Of a stretch of 64,000 bases of DNA, positions 1-11,747 are shown in pieces. Below the pieces are notes generated by a model that was not told the DNA's origin, did no database searches, and was given only the letters and a program-made list of their open reading frames with translations. The translations under genes were made by a program, and so were the position numbers. Each line of letters begins with the position of its first letter. Positions within the stretch are counted from its first letter, which is position 1. Source of the DNA: Uloborus plumipes (lineage: Eukaryota > Arthropoda > Arachnida > Araneae > Uloboridae); the NCBI GenBank assembly GCA_038373865.1, contig JAXGGA010001045.1, positions 62,001 through 126,000 of the forward strand. Reading direction: 5' to 3'.

Positions 1-631
1 TTTGAAGCAAAAATGATGTTTGTGCTCTGGGAAATATTTTTAAAAACTTTCTATAAGAAAAAAAACTGAGAACAGCTTCCTTTTAATAATGCATAGATAT
101 ATTTTTTGAAATCTACTTTTTTAGATTTTAATTTCATAAATAACTTTATTAAATGAATTAAATTGTCATGGTCAAAAATATGCTTTTAAAAGTAACAAGT
201 CCCTTCAAAAACATTATCGGTGAAATTGTTCAAGGCATGTTTTAACGCTAGCAGACTACGAATGACAAGTAAGGAACTAAAAGTATAATAAATAAGATGT
301 CTAGATCCAAAAGAAAGCTTTTTTTCTTGCCAATGAAAAAATTGTTGCTGTCAGAGCATTTTTTGTTCCAATACTTATTTTCGTTTCTTTAAATATGTGA
401 CATTTGCTGTTTTTATTCGAATAAAGAGGCTTAACTTCGAAAAAATATTGATTTAAAGGACCTGCATCGAAATATTTGTAGCCTCTTAGGAATTTTATTC
501 CTTATCTGTATTTTTTCTATGCAAGGTTAAGGATTTTACTTATATTCGTATTATTTTCTACTAGCACATTTTAAATAAATAATGCGAATGTATGTTATGT
601 GTACAAGCTTACCCGTGGTGTTTTCTTACAG
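1..631. other. AT-rich stretch, no gene seen
   Basis: I see no convincing gene or repeat here. The last bases (about 617-631) are a pyrimidine-rich tract ending in CAG, which could be the splice acceptor for the short exon candidate that follows. Confidence 0.4.
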
Positions 632-701
632 AAAAGATGCTATGTTACGCTTTTGGAAAAGAGACGCTGACGTTTTACTTTCTTCACATAAACCGCCGTA
701 G
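632..701 (+). CDS. Possible 3'-terminal exon of a gene entering from the left
   Basis: A tract reading TTTTCTTACAG is followed by a short open frame of 22 codons (KDAMLRFWKRDADVLL and a few more residues) ending in TAG at 699-701. An AATAAA-type signal lies at about 1121-1132, roughly 420 bp downstream. Together these look like the last coding exon and 3' UTR of a plus-strand gene whose other exons would lie left of the window. The peptide is too short to assign to a family, and an acceptor-like tract followed by a short open frame can occur by chance in AT-rich DNA. The call is tentative. Confidence 0.2.
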
Positions 702-1775
702 TTCTCTGGTACCTTGTTGATGAGTAGAAGTCTTAGAATACGTCGAAGAAAAAGATCTGGAAAGTTTAGTTTATCTTGTTTAATTCTAAAAAGGATTTGG
801 TCATCGAAAAAAATATTCTGAAGAAGAGAGGAAAATATTTTCCTGAACACAAGGTTACTACAAAGGATTCATTTGTTGTTGGCTATATATCCAAAACGTA
901 TTGTACATACAACAATGAAGAATATATGAAAATAATTGCAAGCTCATCAAGGTTTGAGATTGTGTAACCAGGGGCTAATACGCTTGCAATATTTTTATAA
1001 GGGGACAAAACAAGACAAGTCTTTCTTTTTTCTTTTTGTTTTTGTTTATGCGTGATGCTTATCTGCTTTAGCTATGCTTCGGGGTGTATTAACGACCTTG
1101 TTTATGCATCCCCAGTACCAATAAAATAAAAAGGAACTCAAGGACAGCATTCCATGCGGCAGTTATAAGAGATCGGGACGACTCTGGACGTTTTTTTACC
1201 AGGAAGTAACACCCACACACACACACAAAAAGGAGAAAAGAAGGGTCTGTCTTGTTTTTGTCGTCATTTCAAAACTACCGCACTCATATTAGCACTTAAC
1301 ACAATTCTAAATCTTGATGAATTTGCGGTTATTATCATATATTTTTCTTTGTTGCACGTGTACTACTTTTAGATGTACTACATTTCGAAGACGAATGAAT
1401 AAGTTGTCGTTACCTTGTATATCATGCGCCAATAACACGATTATTCTGTACATTGTTTTTTTTTTTTTTTAACTTGCAGATTCCTAGATTTAAAATCTCT
1501 ATCACTTCGCACTAATATTCCGCTTTAACTAACAGCTGCAACAAACTGCGTTTCAGGAAAAGTGAAGAGAGATTAGGGTCAGATGCAAGGGAAGGGTCAT
1601 GGGGGTCGTGACAAGCACCCCCCTCCATAAACCGTCGAAAATATTATCTATTCACATTGTGCTCAAATACATAATGAATGAAGTGTAAATGATTGCAGCA
1701 ATATTTTCAATCCATTAATTATTTTTAGGAGCAAAGGTTTGAAAGTCTACTTCATTTCATTGCATTTGAAATTAA
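702..1775. other. Possible 3' UTR and intergenic DNA
   Basis: This holds a poly(A)-type signal near 1121-1132, a short CA run near 1212-1226 and a poly-T run near 1458-1470. A GC-richer patch at about 1575-1640 resembles the end of a MITE but has no partner. No gene is seen. Confidence 0.35.
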
Positions 1776-3183
1776 CCCTACACTGCATGATTTTTTATTT
1801 TTCTTAGAAAAAAATATATGTGTTTGTCAATGTAAAAAGAAAACATGGAAAAATATTTTAAAAAATTTAACTCTAAATTTTCACCACTTTCTAATTAAAA
1901 ATAGTTTTGTTGCCAAATGGCTACACCATGCATTTAACAGATAAAAATGATTTTAAATGATTTTCTTGGAAACAGTTTTTTTTTTTTTTTTTGAAAAAAG
2001 TCGAGAAATTGAACATTTGGTGCACTATACTCTTGCAATCCTTTACATTTTGGCATTTTACATCGTTGTTTATTTGTACTGTGTTCTTTCCGATGATCAA
2101 TTCTGTCAAATCTGATATCTTTTGGAGGCTCTCTCGCGCAAGCTTTCTTTTTTTTTTTTTGGTTTGTAACTCTAGTTCCTCTGTAGCTAATGGTCTCCCT
2201 CTTTTTGATACGCTTTTATTATTTCACATGTGGGTTTGTTTGTTTGTTTGTTTGTATGTATGTAACTCTGAATAAAAGATAAAATTGACGTTCTTTTGCA
2301 AATATAAAAGTAATATATTTAATATTATTTTTAATACTAAAGGCTAAACTATATTACATGTTGATGTATTATAAGTGCATGTAAACTTAAGTGCGGATAT
2401 TCAGTAGTTTTGAAAATCAGAGGGAAACCAGGGATGATCACAGCGCATTCCTATGTAAAAGCGTATTTTTTAGTTTTTTCTAAAACTATACTTTAAAATT
2501 ATTAATGATTTTACTTGTCCGTGTAAGCACAACGTTTGTGCTAACTGAAATCTATAATGAACACTTTTTAAAGGCTTTTCTCTATGGATTTTTCGTTTGT
2601 TCACTCTGTTGAACATCAACTAAGCATTGATAATTGCGAGGTCTAATAAACGGTAAAACAGCTGAAAATACCACCTTTTGGTCTGCATGATTATTTTATA
2701 CCTTCCAAAAAGAGAAAGAAACGAGCGCAAAACATGAACAAAGCACATACTTCATGAACTACAGAGATGAATCGAAGTGTTCTTTGGATGCTTACTGCAT
2801 AATGTTGCCAAATGGCTACAGACATGTAATATGTCCTAGATTTTTTCCAAATAAGTATTTTGATGTAAAACGCATCTTAAACGAAAGATAAATGTTTATT
2901 TTATTCATGTTATTTCTTTAAAAGACAAAGAAAAATATTTCATTGTAAAAAATAATTTCAAAACTTGGTAGTTTAAGTGATTTTAAAAGCTATCCATATG
3001 GATTCATTTAAGAGCATGTAATAGACCAGTACTGCCATGTATGGAGGATAAATGATGATAATTGCTTTAAATATACCTAATACTTGCTTTTTATGCATTG
3101 AGTTGCCTTATGACTACATTCTGCTATTTATAAGGAGGACAAATTGTCCATGTATCCAATTGGCAACACCATGCAGTGTAGGG
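1776..3183. mobile_element. piggyBac-like non-autonomous element
   Basis: The element starts CCCTACACTGCATG and ends with the inverted form CATGCAGTGTAGGG. Both ends are flanked directly by TTAA (1772-1775 and 3184-3187). A TTAA duplication with ends starting CCC is the hallmark of the piggyBac superfamily. A subterminal motif (GTTGCCAAATGGCTACACC near 1910) recurs near 2800 and inverted near the right end. At 1408 bp it has no reading frame long enough for a transposase, so it is non-autonomous or fully decayed. Its interior (about 2245-2440) matches sequence at 49378-50090. Confidence 0.8.
2245..2440 (+). repeat. Dispersed repeat, uninterrupted copy
   Basis: This stretch aligns with 49378-50090 on the same strand, sharing for example GAATAAAAGATAAAATT and TTATAAGTGCATGTAAAC. 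The second copy carries a 550-bp insertion that this one lacks, so this copy serves as the empty site. It lies inside the piggyBac-like element. No piggyBac end was found around the second copy. Confidence 0.75.
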
Positions 3184-3187
3184 TTAA

Positions 3188-4609
3188 GTAATACGTTTAT
3201 GCACTACTATGCTCCTTATTCTTGGACTAATTGGTGTTATTTATTGCAAACATTCGATTTGACTGCTCTTTATCGAGCTAATAATCAATCAAATTTGTTT
3301 CTATGTATATTCATAGCGTTGTGTTGCAGTTAGTTTCAGTAATAAAGTTTTTTACTTTGAAAAATATTTTGAAGCAGAAAATACGGATTCGCGCATGTTG
3401 ATTTTTTAATATACTTGAGGTATGGCTGTTGAACAGAAGGGAACAGCAAGGTCTGATTGCACCACCCCTCAAAACAATTGATGGGACAGGGGGAAAAAAG
3501 ATGAAAGTGACCAAAAGCGATTTCGAGTAAAACGAAAAACAAAGTTTGATTTCTCGTAGCTCCTTTTGTAGTTTTTCTAGTTTTCATGCACATTTCGGTC
3601 GATTCTCATCTTTTTCCCCCTTGTTGTTCTACCAGATGATATTACTCCTTCATAGCCCCTGGATAGCGCTAATATCTCAAAATTGACTAAAAAGTGACTT
3701 TCATCTTTTTTCCTCTGGCCCTTCAATTAGTGACGGAAAATAGTCAAGGCCACTTCATCTCAAATTCCACTTACACACAGATTTTATTTTTTCCCTTCAG
3801 TTCGTGGCATAAAAATCCTGCTTTATATGAAGAACATTCGACTGCACTCTGCTCGACCTCGGAGAGGTTGATGCCAAGAAATAAACTGCCAGTTTTTAAC
3901 TGGAATCATGAGTTTATAAAAAACGTATTTTCCGCCTACAAAACAGCTATCTTCAAATCAAGAAATAATTAGCACTCATTGAAACATGTAAACAGCAATT
4001 GTAAAAATATTCTCTAAAAATATTTTTGTACCAATAAAACATTTTATTTTAATATTTGATGATCTAGCAGTGGAGGAGGCGTTTTCCTTTGTATTATGAG
4101 AATTACTATTGGAAAAAAAATGTTTTTTGATCTTTATTTAGAAATGCCATAAGAATTTTAAACTTCGCTCTTTTCTTTTTGCACGATAAATCCGCCAAAT
4201 GACTACTGCGCCGTGCTTGATCTTGCCATGTTACATGTCTTCTTTATTTGACAAAAAGGCTTTGCGGGTGTTAAGTATCTGCTAATTGGCACCCGAAAGT
4301 TTTAACATACGGCTCTTCTTTGAAGATTAACAAAAGCCTTTTATTTTCCAAGATTTCTGAAATAAAACTTCCTCCATCAACCAAAAAAAGAATGGTTACG
4401 TTGCATATTTAAACCAATTACATCGTTTTCATTTTATTTCCAATAACAATTATTTTTAAAAAAAAATCAAGTATTACAATCTATAACCTAATAATCAAAT
4501 GTAAGATAGCCGGCCATCTTGTCTAGTAGTACTTTTTCACTCCTGCCCTTGTCCTTTCCTTGTGTGAATGCTTTATTATGCTGTGAACGGTTGTCTGCCC
4601 TACAAACAG
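3188..4609. other. Non-coding stretch with a small fold-back
   Basis: No gene seen. An imperfect inverted repeat of about 28 bp pairs 3482-3512 with 3693-3724 (core AAAAAAGATGAAAGT). A pyrimidine tract ending in ACAAACAG at 4609 precedes the exon candidate at 4610. Confidence 0.4.
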
Positions 4610-4737
4610 GTCCCTATGTCATGCGTGTACTGTGGAAGTCGGACTTCACACCAAAGGACGGTACTAGTTGGAAAAATGAAGCAGAGCACTCAAATTGCCA
4701 GCTTAGATGGTTCGAGACAACAACAACAACAGCAAAT
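4610..4737 (+). CDS. Candidate internal exon ending in a glutamine run
   Basis: The open stretch follows ACAAACAG and ends at a good donor (AAT|GTAAGA). In frame it reads VPMSCVYCGSRTSHQ, then a basic stretch, then a run of six glutamines encoded by CAA/CAG. The segment is 128 nt, so the phase shifts across the donor. If the donor is ignored, the frame instead ends at TAA just past it. Local GC content is higher than in the flanks. I do not recognise the peptide, and no partner exons were found. Confidence 0.25.
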
Positions 4738-5371
4738 GTAAGATGATACCACTCGCCAACTGTAGAAATGCAAGCAGTTCCATTCGGAGCATTTCGGTAT
4801 TTGTGCTCGCTCCACTTGCTCCATCGTTGTAGAAGCATACGGGGCTTCAAAATATTTTTCTAACATCTCCGCCCTTACACAGTTTCATATGACGCGTAGA
4901 TTGCAAATTCAAATTTGTTTGACCTTAACATCCTTAACACAATGGAAAACAGAAAGTTTTGAAAAAATAACGTAAGATTGATGCTCTTTAAACGAGCACA
5001 GTTTGTGAGCATATAGAGTGCATGTATTAGGAAATATTAATGTTTCACTGAGCTCTTAAAAGGATTTATCTGAATTTAAATACATACATACATACATACA
5101 TACTTTCAAAAAATTCTACGCACACTTAAAAATGCATTATTTTCAAATACTATCTCTAATTATATACTATTTCTAATTTCTAATACTAATCAAAACCATC
5201 ACTCAACTAAGAAAACTAACATATGATGCTGCGTAGCATATGACACGGCAATATGTTAATTTTTCCTGCTATTAGTAGAACTATATTAATAGACACGTTG
5301 AAAATTGCAAAGTATTGCTTTCTCTCGTGGCAATTTTTCAAAATTGGTACTCCTAGAAGGTAGTTTTAGAC
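4738..5371. other. Non-coding, with a short CATA microsatellite
   Basis: A (CATA)n run sits near 5083-5102. Nothing else is recognised. Confidence 0.4.
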
Positions 5372-5382
5372 TATCTAGGGTA

Positions 5383-7359
5383 CTGAAGCAACCGACAGCT
5401 CGATCATAGCATCCTAAGACTGCAGTTTCGTCCTTATTGTGGACTCCTCAGTTAGGAATAGCCAATGATCGAGCTGGAGGCAAAGATCCTCTTATTGTAG
5501 CTAACATTACCGACAAACTGGTAGATAAAATGAATTTACCTTACCAGCGAGCGTCCGCGAACAGGGTTGCCAGACGTCCCGGATTTCAAGGGACAGTCCC
5601 GTTTTTTGAAATATTATCCCGCGTTCCGGGGAACCTTCATACGGGACGGCTAAAGTCCCGTATTCTGACTAGAAGCAGCATTTTACGAAACGAAACATTA
5701 TTTTCCGAAAAAAATGAAGCAAAACAAAAAATGTGAAATAAAGTGATAAGAAAATTGATTGAATTGTAATATTTTCCTGTTCTGGAGTAATGTTAGTGTT
5801 CTCTGTTCTATTTATTTAGAGCAAAAATTATTGTGACAATCAATTCAACAAACGTTCGTTGTAAAAGTGGTGCATCTCCTTGTAAATGATTTTACTGTGC
5901 CTTATTACATAAAAAGCCCCTCTCAATTTTTCAATTGTGAAAGAAATATCTGTGTTCAGCTACTATTAGTCACTCTATATTTTTTGAATCACTCAATTTA
6001 TATTTTGAAATTTACTTCGCTTCGCTTTTATATTAAAAGATGTAACTAAAAGTTATTCCATTTAGCAAACAAATACGCGTTTTAAAAACGTGGATACATA
6101 ATTTTTACAATGACCGACAGAAATATAAATTACAGTGAGCTTTATCGCAACCTAAAGACTATAAAAACTTAGAAAAAATTATTGCAGCATTAAAATGAAG
6201 TAGCAAATGTGATTTTTGAAAAAAAAGAATTTTCCGACATTATATAAGAATAATCATCATGTTGTAATATTGACAATACCGTACAGTTTTTCCCCAACAG
6301 ATATTGAATATTGATTTTTTTAATTTGTTTTGGTTAACTTCTTACAGTGAGTTCAAGTAGTAAGGTTTTTTTCTATGTTTACTCAGAAGAAATCAAAATT
6401 TTTGTTAATGACTCATTAAAAATATTTTGCACTCAAATTTCCCCGTTTGTATGTCTAGCTTTTTGAAAAAGTAAATACTAAACATTAGTCATCAGTAGAA
6501 GCGACTATCATATCTTTCACGCCAAGACAGACCCGTCATTTGGGATATCAGGACGGGTGGTCAATGACCTCCCCCTGGTTTTGGAAAATTAATGTATTTA
6601 TACATAAGTGGGCGTGGCTTTTGCTTTTTTTTAGTATAATTAACATGGAAATTTGGTATAATTTTCCTTCTGCCCCCCCCCCCCTCACCGGCAAAATTTG
6701 AAATCTAGGACGTCCGACATGAAAAAAAAAGGGGGGGAGAGGTTAATAATAGGAAAATACGAATTTTCACAATAATTAGTGTTAAACCTTCTCCCACTAA
6801 TATTCATACCGAAAAATAACTATGCAATGGTAAAAAATGAAGGTTTTATTCATATGATCATTGTATATTTTTTTCTTCATTTATATTTGTAAGAAACATT
6901 TAATGTTAAAGTCGAGGCTGTAAAAATTCGACTTTTGGCTTGATCTCTCAATCCCCCCCCCCCCCAAGCCAATAGTCTGTCCCGTATTTACAGTTCTTAA
7001 ATCTGGCAACCCTGTCCGCAAACCATGGTGTGGCTCAACTCGAAATTTGAAGGCAAAAGCTAGGTAATATGCAATGAGTTACCGCCCATAAGCCAGGGCT
7101 AAGGCTTCTACCCAGCTTTTGCCTTCAAATTTCGAATTGAGCCGCACCATGGTTTGCGGACGCTCGCTGGTAAGGTAAATTCATTTTATCTACCAGTTTG
7201 TTGGCAATCTTAGCTACAATAAGAGGATCTTTGCCTCCAGCTCGATCATTGACTATTCCTAACTGAGGAGTCCATAATAAGGACGAAACTGCAGTCTTAG
7301 GATCGAGCTTTTGCCTCAGTTCTGCCTTAGCCCTGGCTTATGGGCGGTAACTCATTGCA
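5383..7359. mobile_element. Fold-back element flanked by an 11-bp direct repeat, split by an hAT insertion
   Basis: The left arm from AGCTCGATC (5398) to 5561 is the inverted complement of the right arm from about 7145 to 7309. They share, inverted, CTGCAGTTTCGTCC, GGAGGCAAAGATCC and CCAGCGAGCGTCCGC. The right outer segment 7324-7358 also pairs with the loop at about 7070-7104. TATCTAGGGTA occurs immediately outside both ends (5372-5382 and 7360-7370) and is probably the target duplication. Without the nested hAT the element is about 516 bp. It has no coding capacity. The superfamily is unclear: 11 bp is not typical of hAT (8) or MULE (9). Confidence 0.7.
5562..7014. mobile_element. hAT-type element inserted in the fold-back arm
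   Basis: The ends are CAGGGTTGCCAGA and the near-inverted TCTGGCAACCCTG form, typical of hAT elements. The flanks are TCCGCGAA (5554-5561) and TCCGCAAA (7015-7022), an 8-bp target duplication with one change. The other arm of the host fold-back keeps the empty site as TCCGCAAACCATGG (inverted), confirming both boundaries. The element is 1453 bp with no intact transposase frame. A segment near 6534-6720 resembles the small hAT MITE at 20213-20385, which suggests a further nested or related piece. Confidence 0.85.
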
Positions 7360-7429
7360 TATCTAGGGTAATAGAAAGAGGGGAGACAGGAAGCAGACGG
7401 CTCTCCCCAGAGACAATTTTGAAATATTT

Positions 7430-8215
7430 GTTTTAAAAGCGTTGTTTTGGACAAACGTTGGTAATGTTAGGCAAAGAAGAGGCTTGATGGCCTTCCCAAG
7501 GCATTTTTTTCGAAATTAAAACTATAAAAACGCAATAGTGAATTTGCTTCGATTATGTCAGATAAAGGTGGGAGCGGTTCGGGGTCTCAAATAGTTTTTG
7601 AAATTAAAAAGTGTTTCTAAAAAAGTGATTAAAGGACAGTTTTGGTAACGATAGGTGGCAATCAGTTTTTCAAAATGAAAGTTTCAAAAACGCAAATTTA
7701 GCCGACCTTCAATGATCTTTGGAGGAGGAGTTTAAAGAAGTTTTTTAGAAATTGTTCTAAAATGCAGTTTTAGGTGATGTTTAGTAATATTAAAGCAAAG
7801 AGAGCTTCAGTGACCTTCCGAGGTTAATTTTTCGAAATAAAACTCCATTAGCGCAGCTTTAAACGACGTTTGGCAATGTTAGGGAGAAGGGAGTTCGAGG
7901 GCTTTCCCCTGGAACTTTTCTACAGTGTAGTTCAAAAAACGCAGTTTTAGCCTTTGGAAATGTTAGGAAGAGGAGAGTCGGTGACTCTTCAGCTGCAATT
8001 TTTTGGAATTAGAACTCCAAAAATGCAATTGTTGATTACCCTTGATTATGTTAGAGAGAGGGGAGGGGATTTTTTTGAAATTGAAATACGGAAAACGCAA
8101 TGGTATGTAATCTTTGATGACGTTAAAGGCAGGAAATTCTTCGAAATTGAAGTTCCAAAAGCGCAATTTTACCCGACCTTCGACAATGTTCACTTCATTA
8201 CTCAAAGTATTCGCT
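7430..8215 (+). repeat. Degenerate minisatellite, unit about 100-130 bp
   Basis: Diverged units recur, each with a core like TTCGAAATTGAAGTTC...AAAAACGCAATTTTA, then GATTATGTTAG or AATGTTAGG, then a purine-rich GAGAGGGGA block. Six or more units can be picked out. Open frames on both strands here are by-products of the repeat. A second array of the same family lies at about 61985-62560. Confidence 0.7.
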
Positions 8216-8312
8216 AGATTTGACGGCTTCTCTCTGAAATTTCGACCGACTTTAAGACCTAATATTTCGATAATGGGGACCCGAGGATGAAAATATATGC
8301 ATCCAGAAACAT

Positions 8313-8383
8313 GTAGAGAAAAATATACAACGTTAAGGAGGCACAATAAGCATAAGCCTTCTTAACGTTGTATTTTTCTCTAC
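8313..8383. repeat. Perfect-to-near-perfect hairpin, about 27-bp stem
   Basis: GTAGAGAAAAATA(TA)CAACGTTAAG is matched by its inverted complement ending TTTTTCTCTAC, with a short loop around 8340-8356. The AACATG motif follows again at about 8423, so this may be one end of a small element. Confidence 0.6.
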
Positions 8384-8449
8384 AACAATAACACAAAGGT
8401 ATTTGTAAACTTTATCCAGAAACATGTTTTACAATGCTCTTCCGATCGC

Positions 8450-8451
<2 letters not shown>

Positions 8452-8487
<36 letters not shown>
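8452..8487. repeat. Poly-T tract (36 nt)
   Basis: An uninterrupted run of T. No retroposon body is recognisable on either side. Confidence 0.9.
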
Positions 8488-8655
8488 CATTTTTACACTA
8501 TCGTGTGGTTTCCTGGTCAGTAGTGAAAAGGTTGAGAACCACTGAACAGAAGATTGTAAGAAAAAATATCATGTAGTACGTTGCTTCAGGGACGGATTAA
8601 AGGCAAAGGCGGTCGCCTCCCTTGGAGGACTCTTCACCAGTACTTTTCGGTATTG

Positions 8656-8730
8656 AAAATGTAATTTTATTCTAAAAATGTAATTTTATTCTAAAAATGT
8701 AATTTTATTCTAAAAATGTAATTTTATTCG
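8656..8730 (+). repeat. 19-bp tandem repeat, about four units
   Basis: The unit GTAATTTTATTCTAAAAAT is repeated at 8661, 8680, 8699 and partially at 8718 with essentially no variation. Confidence 0.9.
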
Positions 8731-8881
8731 AGTTTTAATGAATTTGGGGGGAGAAAGTTTGGGAAGTCCGAAGTAGAAAGAAGTCAGAATACTTTCTGAT
8801 CAATATTTGTTAACCAGTTTGCATAGCAAAACGTAAGTAAGAAAGATCAATCGCCTCTCCGTAGAAAAATTTCCGAATCCG

Positions 8882-9235
8882 CACTATAAAAAATGAATGT
8901 TGTTTCTACAGTATACTACAGCTAATTTTAAACTGTAAAAATTTGTAAGTTTAAAGCAATAAGCTGAAAAATTGCTACTATTACAGTAATAAACTGTAAA
9001 ATTGCTCATTTAACAGTTTATTACCGTGCATTTTAGTTTTAAACTGGAACCTCTGCTGCCAGTATTATACTATTGTTTTTACAGTACAATACAGCTAAAT
9101 TTTACGGCAATAAACTAAAATTACTAACTTTACAGTAAGAAACTGTAAAATTGCCAGTTTTAGTTTATTACTGTGCATTTTACAGTTTTAAATTGGAACC
9201 TCGCCTGCCAGACAATAGATCTTTTTTGTGCAGTG
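8882..9235 (+). mobile_element. CACTA-like MITE, copy a
   Basis: Starts CACTATAAAAAATGAATG and ends GCAGTG. Its 2-bp flank is CG on both sides. The interior has two related units of about 150 bp made of short palindromes (TTACAGTAA...AACTGTAAAATTGC), each ending in GGAACCTCnnCTGCCAG. The right end has lost part of the terminal inverted repeat compared with copies b and d. Confidence 0.75.
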
Positions 9236-11438
9236 CGCCCTTTCGCTGCTTTTCGGTGTATGGTTTCGCCCCCCCCCCCCCCTCTACATTCCGCTTCGAA
9301 GCTGCTGGTAGAATTAAAAAATTCTGCCTGCTACTTAATTTCAATCTTCTCTTTAAAAAATTCCTCGCTACAAAATGCAACATTATTTCCAAAAATGAGT
9401 AGAAGGGGTAATTTTTTTTTTTCTTCGTTTCAAAATGGCTACAGCATTTCTTTAGTATCGGAAACTCTCAAGTTTGTCGAAGTTTGACAACAAAAGAGGA
9501 GAGGAAATCGAATTTTCTTACGAAATTGTCAAACAATGTGTAGGAAGCACTTTCTTACTAGTTCTGACATGTAAGATAGATAAAAAAAAGAACGTCGGTA
9601 GCACAGCAAGAGCACGTCAAAACAAATGACACAAAAATAAATTGGTCTCACCCTGCAGGGGGAGAAATATATTTGGCTGCAGATTTCTGTCTGGCTTTTC
9701 TTTTAGCTACCTCATATATTTGAGAATAAAATTTATGTTTACTTTTTTTTGCTGAAGTATGAGCCCCTTCAAAGTCAATTTTTAAACCGATAGATTATTT
9801 TGTGTATAATGAATGTACACAGTATTTGCATCTTAAATAGCAAAATGCTTGGTGTGTCCATTTTAAGTTTAGAATAAAATTAAGTATGGAGAAATATTTT
9901 CGAATTTCGTAAATAAATTTAAAGGTAAGAAGGTTAGTTTTTCAGTTACTTTTAATCAACAAAATTATTGACACAAAAAAGAAATGAAAATCTGCACTAT
10001 TTTCTGTGCAAGTACATTTTTAATCAAAAAGAATGTTTTACTTCTAAAAAGCATTCAACATTTTGTGAAAATGTTTAGCATCAATGAAAAACAAAATATA
10101 AGCCATACACCACAGATTAAATAAGGTTAAAGTAAGAACGACTTATATGTCTCTACATTTTAAATCAACAGAATATTTTAAGTGGATATACACAATATTA
10201 ATCTGCCTTAAATAATAAGGAGCCTTTCTAACTTAAAAAATAAAATTAAGTGTCTTATGAGAAATATTTTGTTTTTAAATAATATTATTTTAAAGGTAAG
10301 AACCTTTTTTTTTTTCCCCATCTCAGAAAGTTTTCGATATAGAAGAGACAAAAATGTGCACCTTCTTTTTATACCGTAAGCACGATTTTTTTTTTCAACT
10401 AAAAAAGACAGAATTTCACTTGATACAAAATATTTAACATTTTGCGTAAACTATATAGCATCAGTGAAAGACGATAAAAAAAATTATAAATGATTTGAAT
10501 GCATGAAACACCACTAATTTTTATTGAAAGACCTGACATTATTTGACCTGAATTTCATTTGAGACTTGAAATTAGCACTCTCAAAAATCCTCCTCTCCGT
10601 TAGTAAAGAAATACTTCCAAAAAAATCACGAAAAAATATCATCCTTTGAAAACTATTATCAAACGCGTCAAAATTTTTATTAAAGGATGTTTCAACCATT
10701 CATACTAGATATATAGCTTAATTACCTAAGCTAATTGGGTTTTCATCTACAAAGAACACGAAAATATTAACATCAATATTTTAAGTCACGAACACGAAAC
10801 AGTTTTGTAGACACTTAATACCTACGAAAGCTTATTAATATTTATAGCTTCATTAATGAATTAATGAAGCTCTGTTAACGTAAATTTGGGATAACACTAC
10901 TTGTTAAAAGAGACTGCAGACAAGAATAAGATAGGGATGTAAACTTAGAAATTAAGAGGTCAGGGATCGTTGTTAAACGATTAAAGAACCATTTTAACAT
11001 CTTGTACTGATTGAAGGATTTAGCTTAATCATAAACATAAAATTAGCTTAATCATAAAAAAAAATTATTTCCCACTTTTAGAAAAACATCTTCAAAAAAA
11101 AAAGATAGTCTCCGAAAATCACGATTTTTTGAAAGATTCATGCCAGTGACAGTCTTATGCTGTTGTTTAACAGAAAGTACTCTACACTTTTTAATCTTTT
11201 TCAAAAATAATAGTGTTAAAAGCATACTGATTTATACCTCAGTTTACTAGGTAAATCCCACTTCACTGGGGTAATTCGTGGTCAGCATATTATCTGATAT
11301 TTTAGGTATTTGTTTATTTACTTTTATGCAAATAATATCAGCATTTACTTTACATTACATTTTACTGTGCCAAACTCTCTCTCAAAAAAAATTTGATGCT
11401 CCAAGTGACGCTACATCATAACATCTACTACCAAGTGA
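9236..11438. other. AT-rich non-coding stretch
   Basis: No gene is recognised. A 26-bp hairpin (AGCTTCATTAAT / ATTAATGAAGCT) is centred near 10860. A poly-C run lies near 9271-9282. Confidence 0.45.
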
Positions 11439-11452
11439 CGTAAACTATTGCT

Positions 11453-11747
11453 TCACTTCACACTCTCCAGGGTCCCCCGTACCTACCACAGCTTCGTGGT
11501 TTAACCGGGATAGGGCCCTGAAGAGCGCTCTGTTCTTAATTTTGAACCAGAACCTAGGGTCGAGCAAACCCTAGGGCCCAGCACCCCCAGAGGTATCGTT
11601 TCACTTGGAGGACTTTGTGACCACGACATTTTTAACGCCTCCCAGCCACCATTAATCAAGGCGGTGGATCTTTGATCGGCTGGGTTTCGAACCCGGGTCC
11701 CTCCGGACACGAGTCCGATGCCTTACCGATCGGGCCACCACGGCCAC
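11453..11747 (-). mobile_element. tRNA-derived SINE
   Basis: On the minus strand the element begins with a tRNA-like head. It has an A-box-like TGGCCCGATCGGTAAGGC and a perfect B box GGTTCGAAACC spaced as in a tRNA. A roughly 200-bp unrelated body follows. A perfect 14-bp duplication (CGTAAACTATTGCT) flanks it at 11439-11452 and 11748-11761, proving retroposition. The head is not a functional tRNA gene because the 3' half does not close an acceptor stem. The 3' end has no obvious poly-A. Confidence 0.85.

Noticed and set aside
8589..8881. hAT-like left end CAGGGACGGATTAAA
   Set aside because: The expected inverted right end was not found. GAATCCGCACT near 8875 is too different.
11670..11747. 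A tRNA gene
   Set aside because: A and B boxes are present, but the acceptor stem does not close and the unit is flanked by a retroposition duplication. It is a SINE head.
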